From the NCBI GenBank assembly GCA_002946415.1, contig NJPS01000070.1:434001-498000 (forward strand): DNA of 64,000 nt. The letters are read 5' to 3'. Of the stretch, positions 11,636 to 23,819 are shown one piece after another (within the stretch, counting starts at the first letter, position 1; every line of letters starts with the position of its first letter). Origin of the DNA: Rutstroemia sp. NJR-2017a BVV2. Lineage: Eukaryota; Ascomycota; Leotiomycetes; Helotiales; Rutstroemiaceae. Made by a program: the position numbers and the translations under genes. The notes under the pieces are model-generated. The model was not told the DNA's origin, did not search any database, and was given only the letters and a program-made list of their open reading frames with translations.

Positions 11636-12627
11636 ATATCCTCTTTCTAGTTTAATATTATCTCGATATTTATTATAATAATATAAAATATTTATTTAAG
11701 TTTCTAATAAATATTTTGTTTTTTCTTTTTTCATTATATTTAAGAAATTATCTAAATTTTTAAAAAATTATTATTCAATTTATTTTCAAATAAAGAAGAA
11801 AGAAAAGATAATATTAATAAAATATTTTTATTATTTTGAAAAGAACTTAGAATATTATATTTTTTCTAAAATAGATTATTATAAGAAATATATTAAAAAT
11901 ATTAGTTATAATTTTTATAATATATTTGGAATCTCTATTTCTTCTTATATAATAATATAATATAAAGAAATTTATTTAGAAATTGAAAAAAAAAAGAAAT
12001 TATAATAAAGATTCTTTATTTAAAAAAATAATAATAAAAACTAAAGAAAAAAGTTAAAAAAATATTATAATATAATTTATATATAATAGATATATTAAAG
12101 GAATTTAAGAAAAAGAAGAAATTGGAAAAAGAATAAACTAAATAAATTAAATAAATTTTTTAAATATTTAGTTTCTTCAAAATTAATTTTTCGATCTTCA
12201 AACTTTCTTTGATAAATAATTCTAAACTAATTATTTAGTTAGAAATCGAAAATTCTTTAAATAGAATTTCTTCAAATTTTATAGATAATTTAAATTCTTG
12301 ATTGATTTCTATATATTTTCCGAATATAAATATTCTTTTTATTTGATCAAATAATAAAGCTTTTTTCTAATATTTTTTTAATTTAGTATTTCTTCAACTT
12401 TATATTTAGTATTTGAATTAACTAATTTAATTTCGGTATAAGATATATTTGGTATTTTTAATAATATTAATTCAAGAAATAAAATATAAAATATCAAATA
12501 TATATTTATTATTTATAATAATTTTAAATAATAATTAACTAGTTTGATTACTTTACTGATTTTAAAAAATTCTAATTTCTTATAATTTAGTTTATTATTT
12601 GGTTTTTTTATATTAATATTTTATCTA
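11134..12627 (-). mobile_element. B2 gypsy element (family B), left part
   Basis: Left LTR at 11134-11635 (502 bp, shortened by an internal deletion relative to B1), then internal sequence collinear with about 4225-5215 of B1. It is broken by LINE2. The target-duplication candidate is TATTT (11129-11133) against TCTTT (29091-29095), 4 of 5 positions; the mismatch is not a RIP-type change. It is more mutated than B1. Confidence 0.8.
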
Positions 12628-13870
12628 TAACAACCCACGAAAAAATAAACCCGATCAAAAATAGTAATTAACTCTAGTATTAGACTAAGGAGCTCAGCGA
12701 GCTTATAAGTTAACAAATTATAACTCGGTATAATACTAGCTACAAGAGTGGTAGTAGCTTCGAGCTTGCCGGTACAGGTAGAGATATACGAACGCGAAAC
12801 TGATATAGGAAAGATATATACTGAAAAGAATAGGAAAACGGAAATAGAGATTATAAACAAGGCCCTTACGAAGCTCAAACTTATAGAGGAGGAAAAGAAA
12901 GTATAGGATATAATCCAAGGACTAATAAAAGGACAAAGTAATTAGGATAAAGAGCAAACACTCTATAAATATATAGAAGAAGTACTCGCGGAACTCAAGA
13001 AGGAAAAGGGAAATAATTCAAGCGAGAAGCCGAAAGAGACCTAGGCGGATATAGCTAAGAATAGCCTACTGGCTTATAAAGAATATGAAATACTATTTAT
13101 AGTAAAAGACAAAGCTACATTTGCAAAACTAAATATAGTCCTAGTAGAAGAAATCAACTAGATAGTAGATAAAGGAGTAATATAAGAAGTCCGAATATTC
13201 CTAGGAAAGAAAGTAATATTAGTATTTACCTCCAAGAAAGCTAAAGCAAAGTGGTAGAGTAGGATAAAGCTAAAGGGAGTACTCGACAAAAGTACCGAAA
13301 GCAGGGAATGAACCCTAGATATAGCAGTTTTCGGGATACTTAGACAATCAATTATAGAGCTTACGAATAACCAACTTTTTAGAAAGATAGAAAAGCAAAA
13401 TCCAAAATTATAAGCGAAACAGGTAGTAGCTACTAGGATCAATAAGAATAAAGGAAATATAGTATTAGTACTTGGTTTCGGTATTAATAAGGAAGCAAAT
13501 AGGGTAATCGATCGGAGAATATTATAGAATAGTACACTTTTACCAACCAAGCGATATATTAAAGAGGTACTAACTTTACAATACTTCAAATACCAGAAGT
13601 ACAGCTATAGAGCAGAGCAATATACCACTATATAAGAGTACTATATATAGTATATAGATATAGGATATAGTATCAAGTTATACCTGATTATAGGATCAGT
13701 AACAGCTAAGAACTATACAAGCTACGGTATAGTAGGATATAGTACAATCGACAAGACCTACCTATATAATCTGTAAGATCAATACAAAGCTATCCAGGTA
13801 TATACAAAAAGAGAGAGAAGATATCTAGTAGGTAAGCTATAGTTCTAATTCGGTCTCCAAGTAAGTAGGC
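12628..13870 (+). pseudogene. LINE2 ORF1, gag-like nucleic-acid-binding protein remains
   Basis: The plus-strand translation has a charged N-terminal part followed by a CCHC-knuckle array. At about 13578-13623 the pattern YFKYQKYSYRAEQY keeps the CX2CX4HX4C spacing with every Cys and His replaced by Tyr, as expected from G-to-A changes at TGT/TGC and C-to-T changes at CAT/CAC. A second degenerate knuckle follows at about 13635-13680. This layout is typical of ORF1 of fungal Tad-like LINEs, which bind the element RNA. Stops are TAG/TAA. The minus-strand ORF over 13158-13589 is only its antisense shadow. Confidence 0.7.
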
Positions 13871-14104
13871 AGTTTATCCCAAGCTCAAGCAATATAAGTA
13901 AGCCCGAATTCATAATCATAAGCTGCAAATATATACACTATAGGGGAAGACCTCCAACAGTAAGTACAGCTAATATATCCGATATAACCTTAATCAGCAA
14001 ATTCTTCTTAGGACTAGACCTAAGTATATAGCTAAGCATAATACCAAGTCTATCGAGTACCCCTAGGCCTACTCAGAGTATCGATATAAGTATAGTGGAT
14101 AGCA

Positions 14105-17100
14105 ACTTATAATAAGTAAGTTCTCAATCCTATAATATAATATATATAAGAGCAAGAAAGTAATGGAATCACTACTCCACAAAGAAAAGGGAGTAATAGT
14201 TATTGTAGTCCAAGAACTATAACTGAATCGTAGAAGCGGAATATATTATCCGAGCTCGATAGCCTATATCCCGGTATACGAAGGCAAGCAGAGGAACTAC
14301 CTACTTATAAATAAGGCTATAAAAAGAGAGAGCTAGGAATATAAAACCTAGAATAGAGACCTATACTCAGTAAAGCTTACAATAAGTCTAGAAATAGTCT
14401 GGATTCATAGTATATACTCGCAACTTCTAGGCAACCTTAGGAATATAGACTACAAATATCTGTTCGAGTTACTACAAATAGTACTCGGTATAGATAGCAA
14501 GTATATTATAATAGGGGACTTTAACTTCCACTATCTACTATGGTCTAAACTATAGTATCTGCTATATAACCAAGCCGACAAGCTACTCGAGATAATACTA
14601 TAGCTTGACCTACTTATCTCCTACAGAAACAAAACCTTCTCTACTATATATAGTGGAACAATAATCGATTTAGTATTCTCTACTCCAAGGCTTATAGACT
14701 GTTTATTAGAATATACAATTACAACTAATAGAGAGTATAGATCCGATTATATAGCGGTATACTCAAGGTGGAATATCGAGCTAGTAGCGGTAGTAGAGAG
14801 GAGATATAGAAACTAGAAACTTATAGATACTATATAGGCCGAATAAATAATCTAGTATTTACCAAAATACAATACAGAGCAATATATAATAGAGAACTTG
14901 AAAATATATATTATAGAGCTTATCTTCTAGATCCAGGGGATTATCGATACCATAACCCTATAGAAGCGAAGCTCGGAGAGAACAGAATACTGGTGGATAC
15001 CCAAAGTAGATATAGTAGTTAGAGTAGTATATTCTGTATATTAGCAGTAGCTTACCGAAAGAGAAAACAAGTAGTTGAAATTATAGGTTAGACAACTCTA
15101 GAAAGAAAAGAAGTATATGATCTACCAGATAAAGTAAGTAACTTGGAGATAGGCTATATATAAGTACTATAAGATAGAGAAGCTATAGAAGCTAATAAGG
15201 TAGAGTAGAGGAGCAATAGCAGAACAAAGTACAATCCCTGTACTTAAGCTCGGAGAGAGTAGATATACAAACTTATTTGAAGAAAAGGTATATATATTTG
15301 CTTAGTACTTCTATAGAGGTGGATAATACCCTCTAAATATACTATAGTAGCTATCAAGCAACCTAGAAAGTACCAAGCTAGATAATATTACAAGCTAAGA
15401 GTATTTGCCGGAATTCGAGATAAGTAAGAAGCTTATAACCGAAGAGTTTACTAAGCTACTCCAAGGATATTCAAATTGCTCTATACTAGAGGAAAACCAA
15501 ATCCTATACTACTTCCTTAAAAAGCTAGGCCAGCTATTTGCAGAAGCAATTACAAGTTTAGCTTAAGCTAGCTAAGAACTCGGATATATATCAAAAAGCT
15601 TGAAAAGTGCTCTAACAATAGTACTATATAAACCTGGAAAACCGAGCTACAAGTAGATAAAAGCCTAGTAGCCGATTACACTTCTAAGTATACTAAGAAA
15701 GCTAATCGAGAAGACTATAGTCTAGAAGATCCGCAATATAGCTAAGTAGTATAATCTGCTACTGGACGAGCAAATAAGAGTAAGAATATAAAGAAATATA
15801 ATAATAGTACTAGATCTACTTATCTTGGTGATCAAGTCTATCTAGTCGAATAAGGGATAAGTAGTGATACTATTTTTACTGGATATAGTAGGAGTATTCG
15901 ATATAATAGTTTATTTGTACCTAGTAATAGTAGTCTAGAAGCTTAGCTTCCTTTAATAGATTAGTAAGTAGATAGTAAGTTTCTTAAGTAATAGAACTAT
16001 ATACTTTTTATTTGCTAGCAAGATATCAGAGGAGTTCTCTCTACAAGCTAGAGTACTATAGAGATTACTACTCTCACTAATACTTTTCCTACTTTATAAT
16101 ATAGAGTTTATTCGGATATATTCATTTCCTAAACAGAATCTCTATATAGGCAGTTTCGTCGATAATATATACCTGATAGTAATAAGCTCGAGTATAGAAA
16201 CTAACTGTAATAAGTTTGCTAATATATACTAGAAGATCCTAGGATATACTTAGTACTATAGAATATACTTTGTACTAGCAAAGTACGAGCTTGTTCACTT
16301 TACAAAAGTACAGAATAGATTTAACCTAGTAGCTATAATCTAGCTCGGATAAGGAGTGGAGTATACTCTGTTACCGAATATACAAGTACTTGGTATTTGG
16401 CTCGATATAAAGCTCAATTGGAAAGTATATATAAAGGTAGTTAAAGAGAAGGATACTATAGTACTAATCGTACTTAATAGGCTTAACTAGACAACCTGGA
16501 GCCCGATACTATATCGAATATAAGTCTTGTATATAGTATATATATATACTATACTAACCTATAAAGCAGAAGTATAGTATAAGCTTGGAAAAAGAGGTAT
16601 AGTCGAGCAAGAGCTCGAGCAAGTATAAATAGTATATCTGTGAAAGATTACTAGAGTATACCAAGCTATATCTATTTACGAGGTGGAAGTAGAAATAGTA
16701 ATCCCTCTGATCAATATATACTATAATGAGAAACTTAGGAAATTCTTCGAATATTAGAAGGATACCTCTATCTAGTAGATCTACTAAGAATAGTATTTAT
16801 AGATATAGAAAAGGAGAGGTAGTAGGAGGATAAAACAGAAATCGCTAGATATCCCAACCGAATATACTAATCAAGCTAGAATATTTAAGCCAGAGAAGTA
16901 AGTATAGGAAGTATAATAGACGAAAGGTATAACTAAATAGTATAATATAACAGCAAAGAGCTCGATATTAGGCAAAGGCAGACTCAAACTATATAAAGGA
17001 TTTAGTAAAGCAGAAAGTATAATACTTATCTAGAGTAGAATAGGGCGAACGAGCTATATATACTTCCTGAATATATAAAGAATATTAGGCTACGAATCCC

Positions 17101-17210
17101 CGATCTATATATACTACTATACTAGTGCAGAAATAGTTGAGTATATCCTTTTATACTATAATACCGAACAGATAAGAAGATAATAATAAGGAGGAATAAC
17201 TATCACTAAG
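14105..17210 (+). pseudogene. LINE2 ORF2, APE endonuclease plus reverse transcriptase remains
   Basis: Endonuclease (about 14130-14800): IIIGDFNFHYLLW at about 14507-14545 is the GDFNxHxxxW motif of LINE apurinic-type endonucleases, and TIIDLVFSTPRLID follows at about 14650-14700. RT (about 15550-16300): PITLLSILRKLIEK at about 15674-15715, LDIVGVFDIIVY (the LDIxGAFDxV motif) at about 15880, and GSFVDNIYLIVI at about 16150-16185, where the catalytic VDD is changed to VDN. The C-terminus (about 16960-17205) matches the LYKGLxKAESS...ESP...EHxLLxC ending of these proteins with Cys lost. I see no room for an RNase H domain. Stops fall mainly at Gln or Trp positions. Confidence 0.8.
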
Positions 17211-17526
17211 CTGTTCGATAGTTTAGAACAAGTATAGTAGATAGCTAAATAGCTGATCTAAAGTAGATAGTTCGAGTACTTCAGGCTTGCTAACTAGCTG
17301 CAATACAAGTAGTAAGATTGAGGAATAACCGAGTAGTATAGTTACGAAGGATAAGAACAGAGTAAGTATATAAGAGTAGGAAATATAGAGTAATACAATT
17401 AGTAGTTTTGTCCGGAGAGGTTCTACTAGTATAATTAATTAAGATTGAGCTTCTTTATAGCTAGTACTATATATACCAGCTAGTGGGTTAGAAATAAAAG
17501 AAATAAAAAAAATATTTTATCTAAAA

Positions 17527-17739
17527 TATAATGAATTTTTAATAATAAAATAGATTTAATTTTAGAATTAATAACTAAAGAACTAAGAGAACTTAAGAAT
17601 TCGAAAAGTTTAAATATAGAAAACTAATTTAAGTTAGTTAAGTATTATATTAGTTTAGACTAGAAGTTTAATTAAGTAGAAAATATAATTATATATACTT
17701 TAGATAAAAAGTATAATTAAATATATAAAGTTTATTATA
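17527..17739 (-). repeat. A2 left (3') LTR, 213 bp
   Basis: Starts TATAATGAATT and ends GTTTATTATA. Same length as 23602-23814. Its outer ~110 bp match the A-type LTR; the inner half does not. Confidence 0.85.
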
Positions 17740-20700
17740 CTATTTTTTCTTTCAAATAAATTTATCTTTAAATATTATTATCTTAATTTAGTAACTATTT
17801 ATTAGTATTAATTAAATAAGTATAAGATAAGGAATATATTAAAGAAATAAACTAAAGAAGATATATTTTTATATTAATATTATGAAATAATTACTATCTA
17901 TATAATTATAATTCTTTTCTCTATCTTGGAATAATCGAAACTATTTAAGTAAGAAAATAAATAAATTAAAAAATATAAAGTTTACTAAATAGAAATCTCG
18001 TAATTTTTATAATATTGTTTTTAAATTAGAAATCTTATATTAAATAAAATTAATATTATAGTTGAGTTAAGAAATATAATATTTAAGTAATCTATAATAT
18101 TTTCTATAAATAAATATCTTATCGATTTTATATTTATTAATATCTATAATATTAAGTAATAGTAGAGATTTATTATATTATCTAGATAATAGATTATTAG
18201 AGACTTTATATAATTTATCTACTAGAAATATATTATAGATATATATAATATCAAGTAATTCTAAATAGAATAAATAATCTATTTTCTCAAGTACTTTGAA
18301 ATATCTATTTATAGAGTAATCTAGTTTTCTTAATAGTTGCTATATTAGGAAATATTATATATCCAACTATATATAATTATCTATTTCGAAATCAATAGAT
18401 CTTCAATATATATTAACTACTTTAGATATATAATCTTATATTTTCTATATAGTAGAATAGATATATTTAAATACTTTATAGTTAAAATAAATATATATAT
18501 AGATATTATTTATATTAAGGTTATTAATTATAAAATAGTTAGTTTACTAATTCTAGAGAACTTTAGAAATATATCTATAAAATATTTCGAATAATAAGAG
18601 ATTTCCGAACAATAAATATAAAAATATCAACTAGATATAATCTATTATAAAAAAGTATTTAAACTAGTTATTTTGATAATAGCTGATAAAAGATCTTAAG
18701 TATATTTATAGATACTAATTATAAATCTTAGTTTAGTTATCTATTTATAGATAATCTATAATCGATAATTTCAATTTAATATCTAGAATATTATTAAACT
18801 CTTTCTAGAATAAAGAAATAAACTAGAGATTATAATCTAATAATATAATAATTGGTAAACTATAATATCGATAAATATATATCAAATATAGTTTAGCTTA
18901 TTTATATATATTAATTATTTTATAGTAAAAGATAGTAATAACCTATTTATTTAAATAATCGATAATAACTAATATATTATCGAATCTATATTTATCTTTA
19001 TTGAAGTTATAATAATCTATAATAATATATTCCTAAGTATATATAGGAATTGGTAAAGGATATAGTAAATTAGATATCTTATTTCTTAGTACTAAACTAT
19101 AATAATAGATATAATAGTTATATATATAAATAGTAATATTATTTTTAAGGTTATATTAATAATACTAATAAATAAATAATAGAATAATCTTTCGAATATT
19201 AGAATATATAATTATTATAAAATTATAAACTTTATAAATTAGAAAAATATATAAATTAGCTATATTAGAGATAACTAAATAATTTTTATATAGTAAAAGA
19301 TTATTTTATATAGAAAGCTTAGCTTGATCAGTAATCGATATAATTCTTAAAAATTATAAACTTTATATTTCTTAGTTTATTTATAAAATATATATAACGA
19401 AAGTTAGTAAACTTATTATACTATATAGCTTAGATTATTAAAAGTTAGTTTTGCAAAAATAGATATATATTTGAATAGCAATTATCTAGAAATCCAATTA
19501 CTTTTTCTTTAATAGTTATTATATTTTTTTTTTCTTTTTAACTTTATTTTGAAAGTCCAATTTATCTATTTAATAAATTAAAATATTAGTTAGAGAGTTT
19601 TACTTTCTGGAATAGTATATAATCAAGAAATAGTAATCAATAAGTAGTTTAGTTTAATATACTTAATAAGTATTAAAAGATTTAATTAATATAAAGTATT
19701 TTAGTATTTTGTAATTAGTATAGATATATATCTAGTAAGAAGTACTAATTAACTTGATATACTAGTTTACAAATAATTTAATAATAGTTAATATTTCTTT
19801 ATTATATATCTTATAATTGAATTCTACTATTTATATAGTTTTTGAGAAATAAGTAATAGATAAATAATTATCTTTATATTTCTATGAAAATATACTAATT
19901 ACTACTCTATTTGATATATCGGTTTCTAATATATAAAGGAATATATAATTATAATATTTAAATAAAGAGATAAAGATTAGTATCTTTTTTAATATATTGA
20001 ATATTTATTAATAGCTTTTATCAAAGTTGAAATAAATTCCAGTTTTTATCAAATTAATCAAGGATTTTACAATTAAGTCAAAGTTATAAATAAACTAGTA
20101 ATAGAAATTATAAAAGCTCAAAAAAGATTAAATATTTTTTATAATATTAGAATATTACTATTTTTATATAATAGTAACCTTTTCTAAATCTATTTTAATA
20201 TCTTTAGTAAAGATAATAAATCTCAAATACTTTATTTATTTGATATCGAATTTGTATTTCTTTATATCGATCTAGAGACTAATATTTTGAAGATATTATA
20301 AAACTAATTTTATATATATTATATATTCTAACTTATTTTCAAAGTAAATTAGAATATTATCTAAATAAGTAATATAGAATATATCTAGATAGTTGAAAAG
20401 TATATTATTTATATAATATTGATAGATTATAAAGTTATTTATTAATCTGAAAGATATAACTTTATATTTATATATTCTGTAATATATTCGAAAGATAGTA
20501 TACTTTTCCAAAGTAGAATTTATTCGAATATAATAGAAAACTTAATAGATATCCAACTTAATAAAGATCTTTATATTTATAATATTAATAAGTATTTCGT
20601 TAATTAGAAATAGTAAATACTAATCTTTATAAATAAGGATATTAAATATTCAGAAATTAATATAGAAATATAAATTATCTATAAGTTTCTTGATAAAAAA

Positions 20701-23601
20701 GATAGAGATTATAAATAATATTTGGTTAAGCTTGATAAAATCTTTAAATAGATTCTTGATAAAATATTTTTTAATTATCTCAAGTTTTTCTAATAATATT
20801 TTGTAAATTAAACTATATTTCAATATTTTCTTGCTATTATCTTCTAAATAGATCTTGTAATTATAGAGATAATAAAATAGTAGAATATCTAATTTAGCTT
20901 TGAAAAAGATATAAATATAATTAATATATTTATCGAGGATTAGTAACTCGACAGAATTATCTATTTATAATAGTAAATATATTATAGTTTTTCGGAATTA
21001 AAAAGAGAAAAACTAGATTATAAAGATTACTTTTTATTATTCTTTATTCTAGATATTTTGATATTAGTTAATTAAATTATCTAATTTTTGCAAAGTTATA
21101 GTAAATAACTTATAATTACTATACTTTTTATAAATAGTATTTAAAATAGTATTCGAGATAATATAGATTTCAATAGTAAGAAACTTATATATAATAAGAA
21201 ATATTCAAAGAAGTTTTGGGAAATATTTAGAAATTAAAGAAGATAGTATTTTTATTATTTTCAACTTCTTTTCTATCTTAGTAATACTTAGCTTTACTAA
21301 CTTCTTATAAAATAACTTAGTATCAATTAGAACTATTTTAACTATATTAGAATTCAATCTATTAGATAAAGCAAAATTAGAAGAAGTAGAGTTTGATTCT
21401 AATTCTTATAAATACTTCTTAGTTAATTTACAAAACAAAATAATTTTATTAACTATTTTAATCTAGATTTGAAAATATTTCTTTTTCTAGAATATATCTA
21501 GTTATCTATTTCTCCAATTAGTATTAGTTTAATAGAAATAGTTGATTATAGATTAGTTATTTAATTATATTTCGAAATTGATAAAATAATTAAAGATATA
21601 AAGTAAATTAGTTAGTTACTTAAATCAATAATAGATATAATCTAAAAATATATAATTCTTAACAAATTATTATTATTTTAGAATAATATATTGGGATTCA
21701 AAATAGGTAATTAAAAAGAGAATAAATAATTATATATAGTTATCGATTATAAGATTAAGTAAAATATAATATATAATTTCTTAACTATAAATATTATTAT
21801 AGCTCTTAATCTATAAAAGAGATTTCAAATATTTAAAAATAGATTTTAGAATAGAAAAAAGAAGTTTAAAGAAAGATATATTGATAAATATAAAACTATT
21901 TATTTTTAAATTAATAAAAGTTTTGAATTAGATAAAAAAGTTATTCTTTATTAAAATATAGAAAAATATTATATATTCTTCTCCTATTAAGATAATAAAA
22001 TCCAAATATCTTATATCTCTTAGTTTATCTAGAAAGAAGTTTTTTATTAAATAATATCTTTTATCTAGATTATCTCTTATCTTTATATAATAATAACTAC
22101 TTTAGTTTCTATTATAGAATCTTATTTCTCGATAAACTTTTCTATTTCTACTATTCCAATTATATAAGGAATATAAGATCTAGCTGTATCTATATTAATA
22201 ATACAAAATAATATAATACTATAATTATAAATTAAGATAAAAGAAAGAATAGTAGAGAAATAATAAAAGATATTAATAAATAATATAGAAATTATATTAT
22301 ATATTATAGATATAGATATTAGTAGTTATCGAGTTTAAGTTAAGAGCTTTTAATAATTTGAAATATATATAGAATCAAGAATTCTATATATAGTAATAGT
22401 AGAAATAGTTCTTGAAATAAATAGATTAATTAGTTTAATATTATTCTTATTTAATTTCAACTATTAATAAATTTTAATATTTTTTTGAAAATTAGAATTT
22501 ATTATTCTATTTATATCTGATATATAATAGTAGAAATCAGTAACTTTATTAATAAAATTATAATATATAATAGTTTGATTAATAATCTTAGTAATAATTA
22601 TAAAAAGTCGGAACTGATAGTAGAATTTAGAGAAAATAAACTTGCTTATAATTAAGATATAATATTAGTCTATTATTCTTTCTATTTTAGAAATATTAAT
22701 CAAGAACTCAGAAATTTCTATAATTAGTTTATTAATAGTTAGAGATAACTATTATAGATATAAATTCTCTAAGAATTCTAGAATTGTTTCTTTAACTTAA
22801 TCAAATATATATTAATATCTTAGATTCTTATTAAACAAAGTTTGTTTATATATAAAAAGGTAGTTAAGAACTATTATCTTCTATAAAGAAACTTTGAATA
22901 ATTTATTATTAAATAGTTTATTAACTATATTTACTATTTTCGAGATCTATAAATATATAGAAAGTATTATTAAGTTATATATTATAATATATTAAAAAGC
23001 TAATAATATCGATCTTTATCAAAAGTAGATAATAGATAAAAATATAAAATTATTATCTTCAATAATTGAAAATGGAATATTAACTAATCTTTATTATTCA
23101 AACTAATCAGACTATTTTTTTAATTATTATAAAAAATCCTTATTATATAACTTCAGTTTAATATATTTGGTAATAAATTATTCAAACTTATCGAAGTAAT
23201 TCCCAGATCTTTTATTTATAATTTGGGGAATAGTAGTACTAGATTCGGAATTTTATATTTCTTATTAAGAAAGAATTCTATTCTAATCTCTACTATTATT
23301 ATTATTATCTATATTGATTTCTTCTTAGATATCGATATATTATTTAAAAAATAAGATATTACTAGTAATAGAATAAATATTAATTGAATATTTAAAGAAT
23401 ATTCTATTTATTATTATTATTATTACTAAATAGAAGATATATTATAAAGGTTATTAGTAATTATTATATATCGAGAATCTCTTAGAATAGACTTATTTTT
23501 ACTATTTAGTAATCAAAGTAATTAGAAATAAAGAAAGATAAATTAACTAATATTATTTGGATAGCTATTAGTTAGTTAACAAGATTGTAAATTATTAATA
23601 A
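17740..23601 (-). pseudogene. A2 gag-pol remains (gypsy)
   Basis: Read on the minus strand, the RT core is an open 71-codon stretch at 20296-20511. It contains the KVISFRLINN region (equivalent of VMPFGLTNAP) and AYLDD-type catalytic sequence changed to TYLDNILIY. Integrase lies at about 18400-19300, RNase H at about 19560-20100 and a chromodomain-like tail at about 17940-18150, by collinearity with A5. Gag occupies about 22100-23600. The terminal gag part (23230-23600) matches A5, but about 22110-23228 does not align with the A4/A5 gag. It is inactivated throughout. Confidence 0.75.
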
Positions 23602-23814
23602 TATAATAAATCTTCAATAATAGAATAGATTTAGCTTTAGAATTAATAATTAAAAAACTAAAAGAATTTAAAAATTTAAAGAGTTTAAATATAGAAAGCT
23701 AATCTAAGCTAATTAAATACTATAATAGTTTAGACTAGGAATTTGATTAAATAAAGAATATAATTATATATATTTTAAATAAGAAGTATAACTAAGTATA
23801 TAGAGTTTATTATA
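23602..23814 (-). repeat. A2 right (5') LTR, 213 bp
   Basis: Pair of 17527-17739. The outer end is followed by target duplicate TAAAA. Confidence 0.85.
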
Positions 23815-23819
23815 TAAAA

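Larger units (their letters stand above)
12628..17511 (+). mobile_element. LINE2, Tad/I-type non-LTR retrotransposon, mildly mutated
   Basis: A 4884-bp element on the plus strand flanked by the 12-bp duplicate ATATTTTATCTA (12616-12627 and 17512-17523), ending in an A-rich tail (GAAATAAAAGAAATAAAAAAA). B2 sequence continues across it when the element and one duplicate are removed (and A2 next to it). Composition is distinctly less A+T-rich than the surroundings, so RIP was lighter or the insertion is younger. It carries two coding regions (ORF1 gag-like; ORF2 endonuclease-RT), both broken by many TAG/TAA codons. Confidence 0.85.
17527..23814 (-). mobile_element. A2, complete Ty3/gypsy chromovirus (family A, variant)
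   Basis: A 6288-bp element with two 213-bp LTRs (17527-17739 and 23602-23814) and a perfect 5-bp target duplication TAAAA (17522-17526 and 23815-23819). It inserted a few bases from the 3' end of LINE2, in B2 sequence. Pol is clearly family A, but the middle of the LTR and the gag core differ from A4 and A5, so it is a distinct subfamily or recombinant. Confidence 0.88.

Noticed and set aside
12621..12918. Two overlapping hydrophobic minus-strand ORFs
   Set aside because: They cross the LINE2 5' boundary and are antisense to its charged ORF1 N-terminus.
13158..13589. 143-codon minus-strand ORF with hydrophobic stretches, looking like a membrane protein
   Set aside because: It is antisense to LINE2 ORF1, whose plus-strand reading gives a zinc-knuckle gag-like protein; the hydrophobicity comes from the antisense of A-rich codons.
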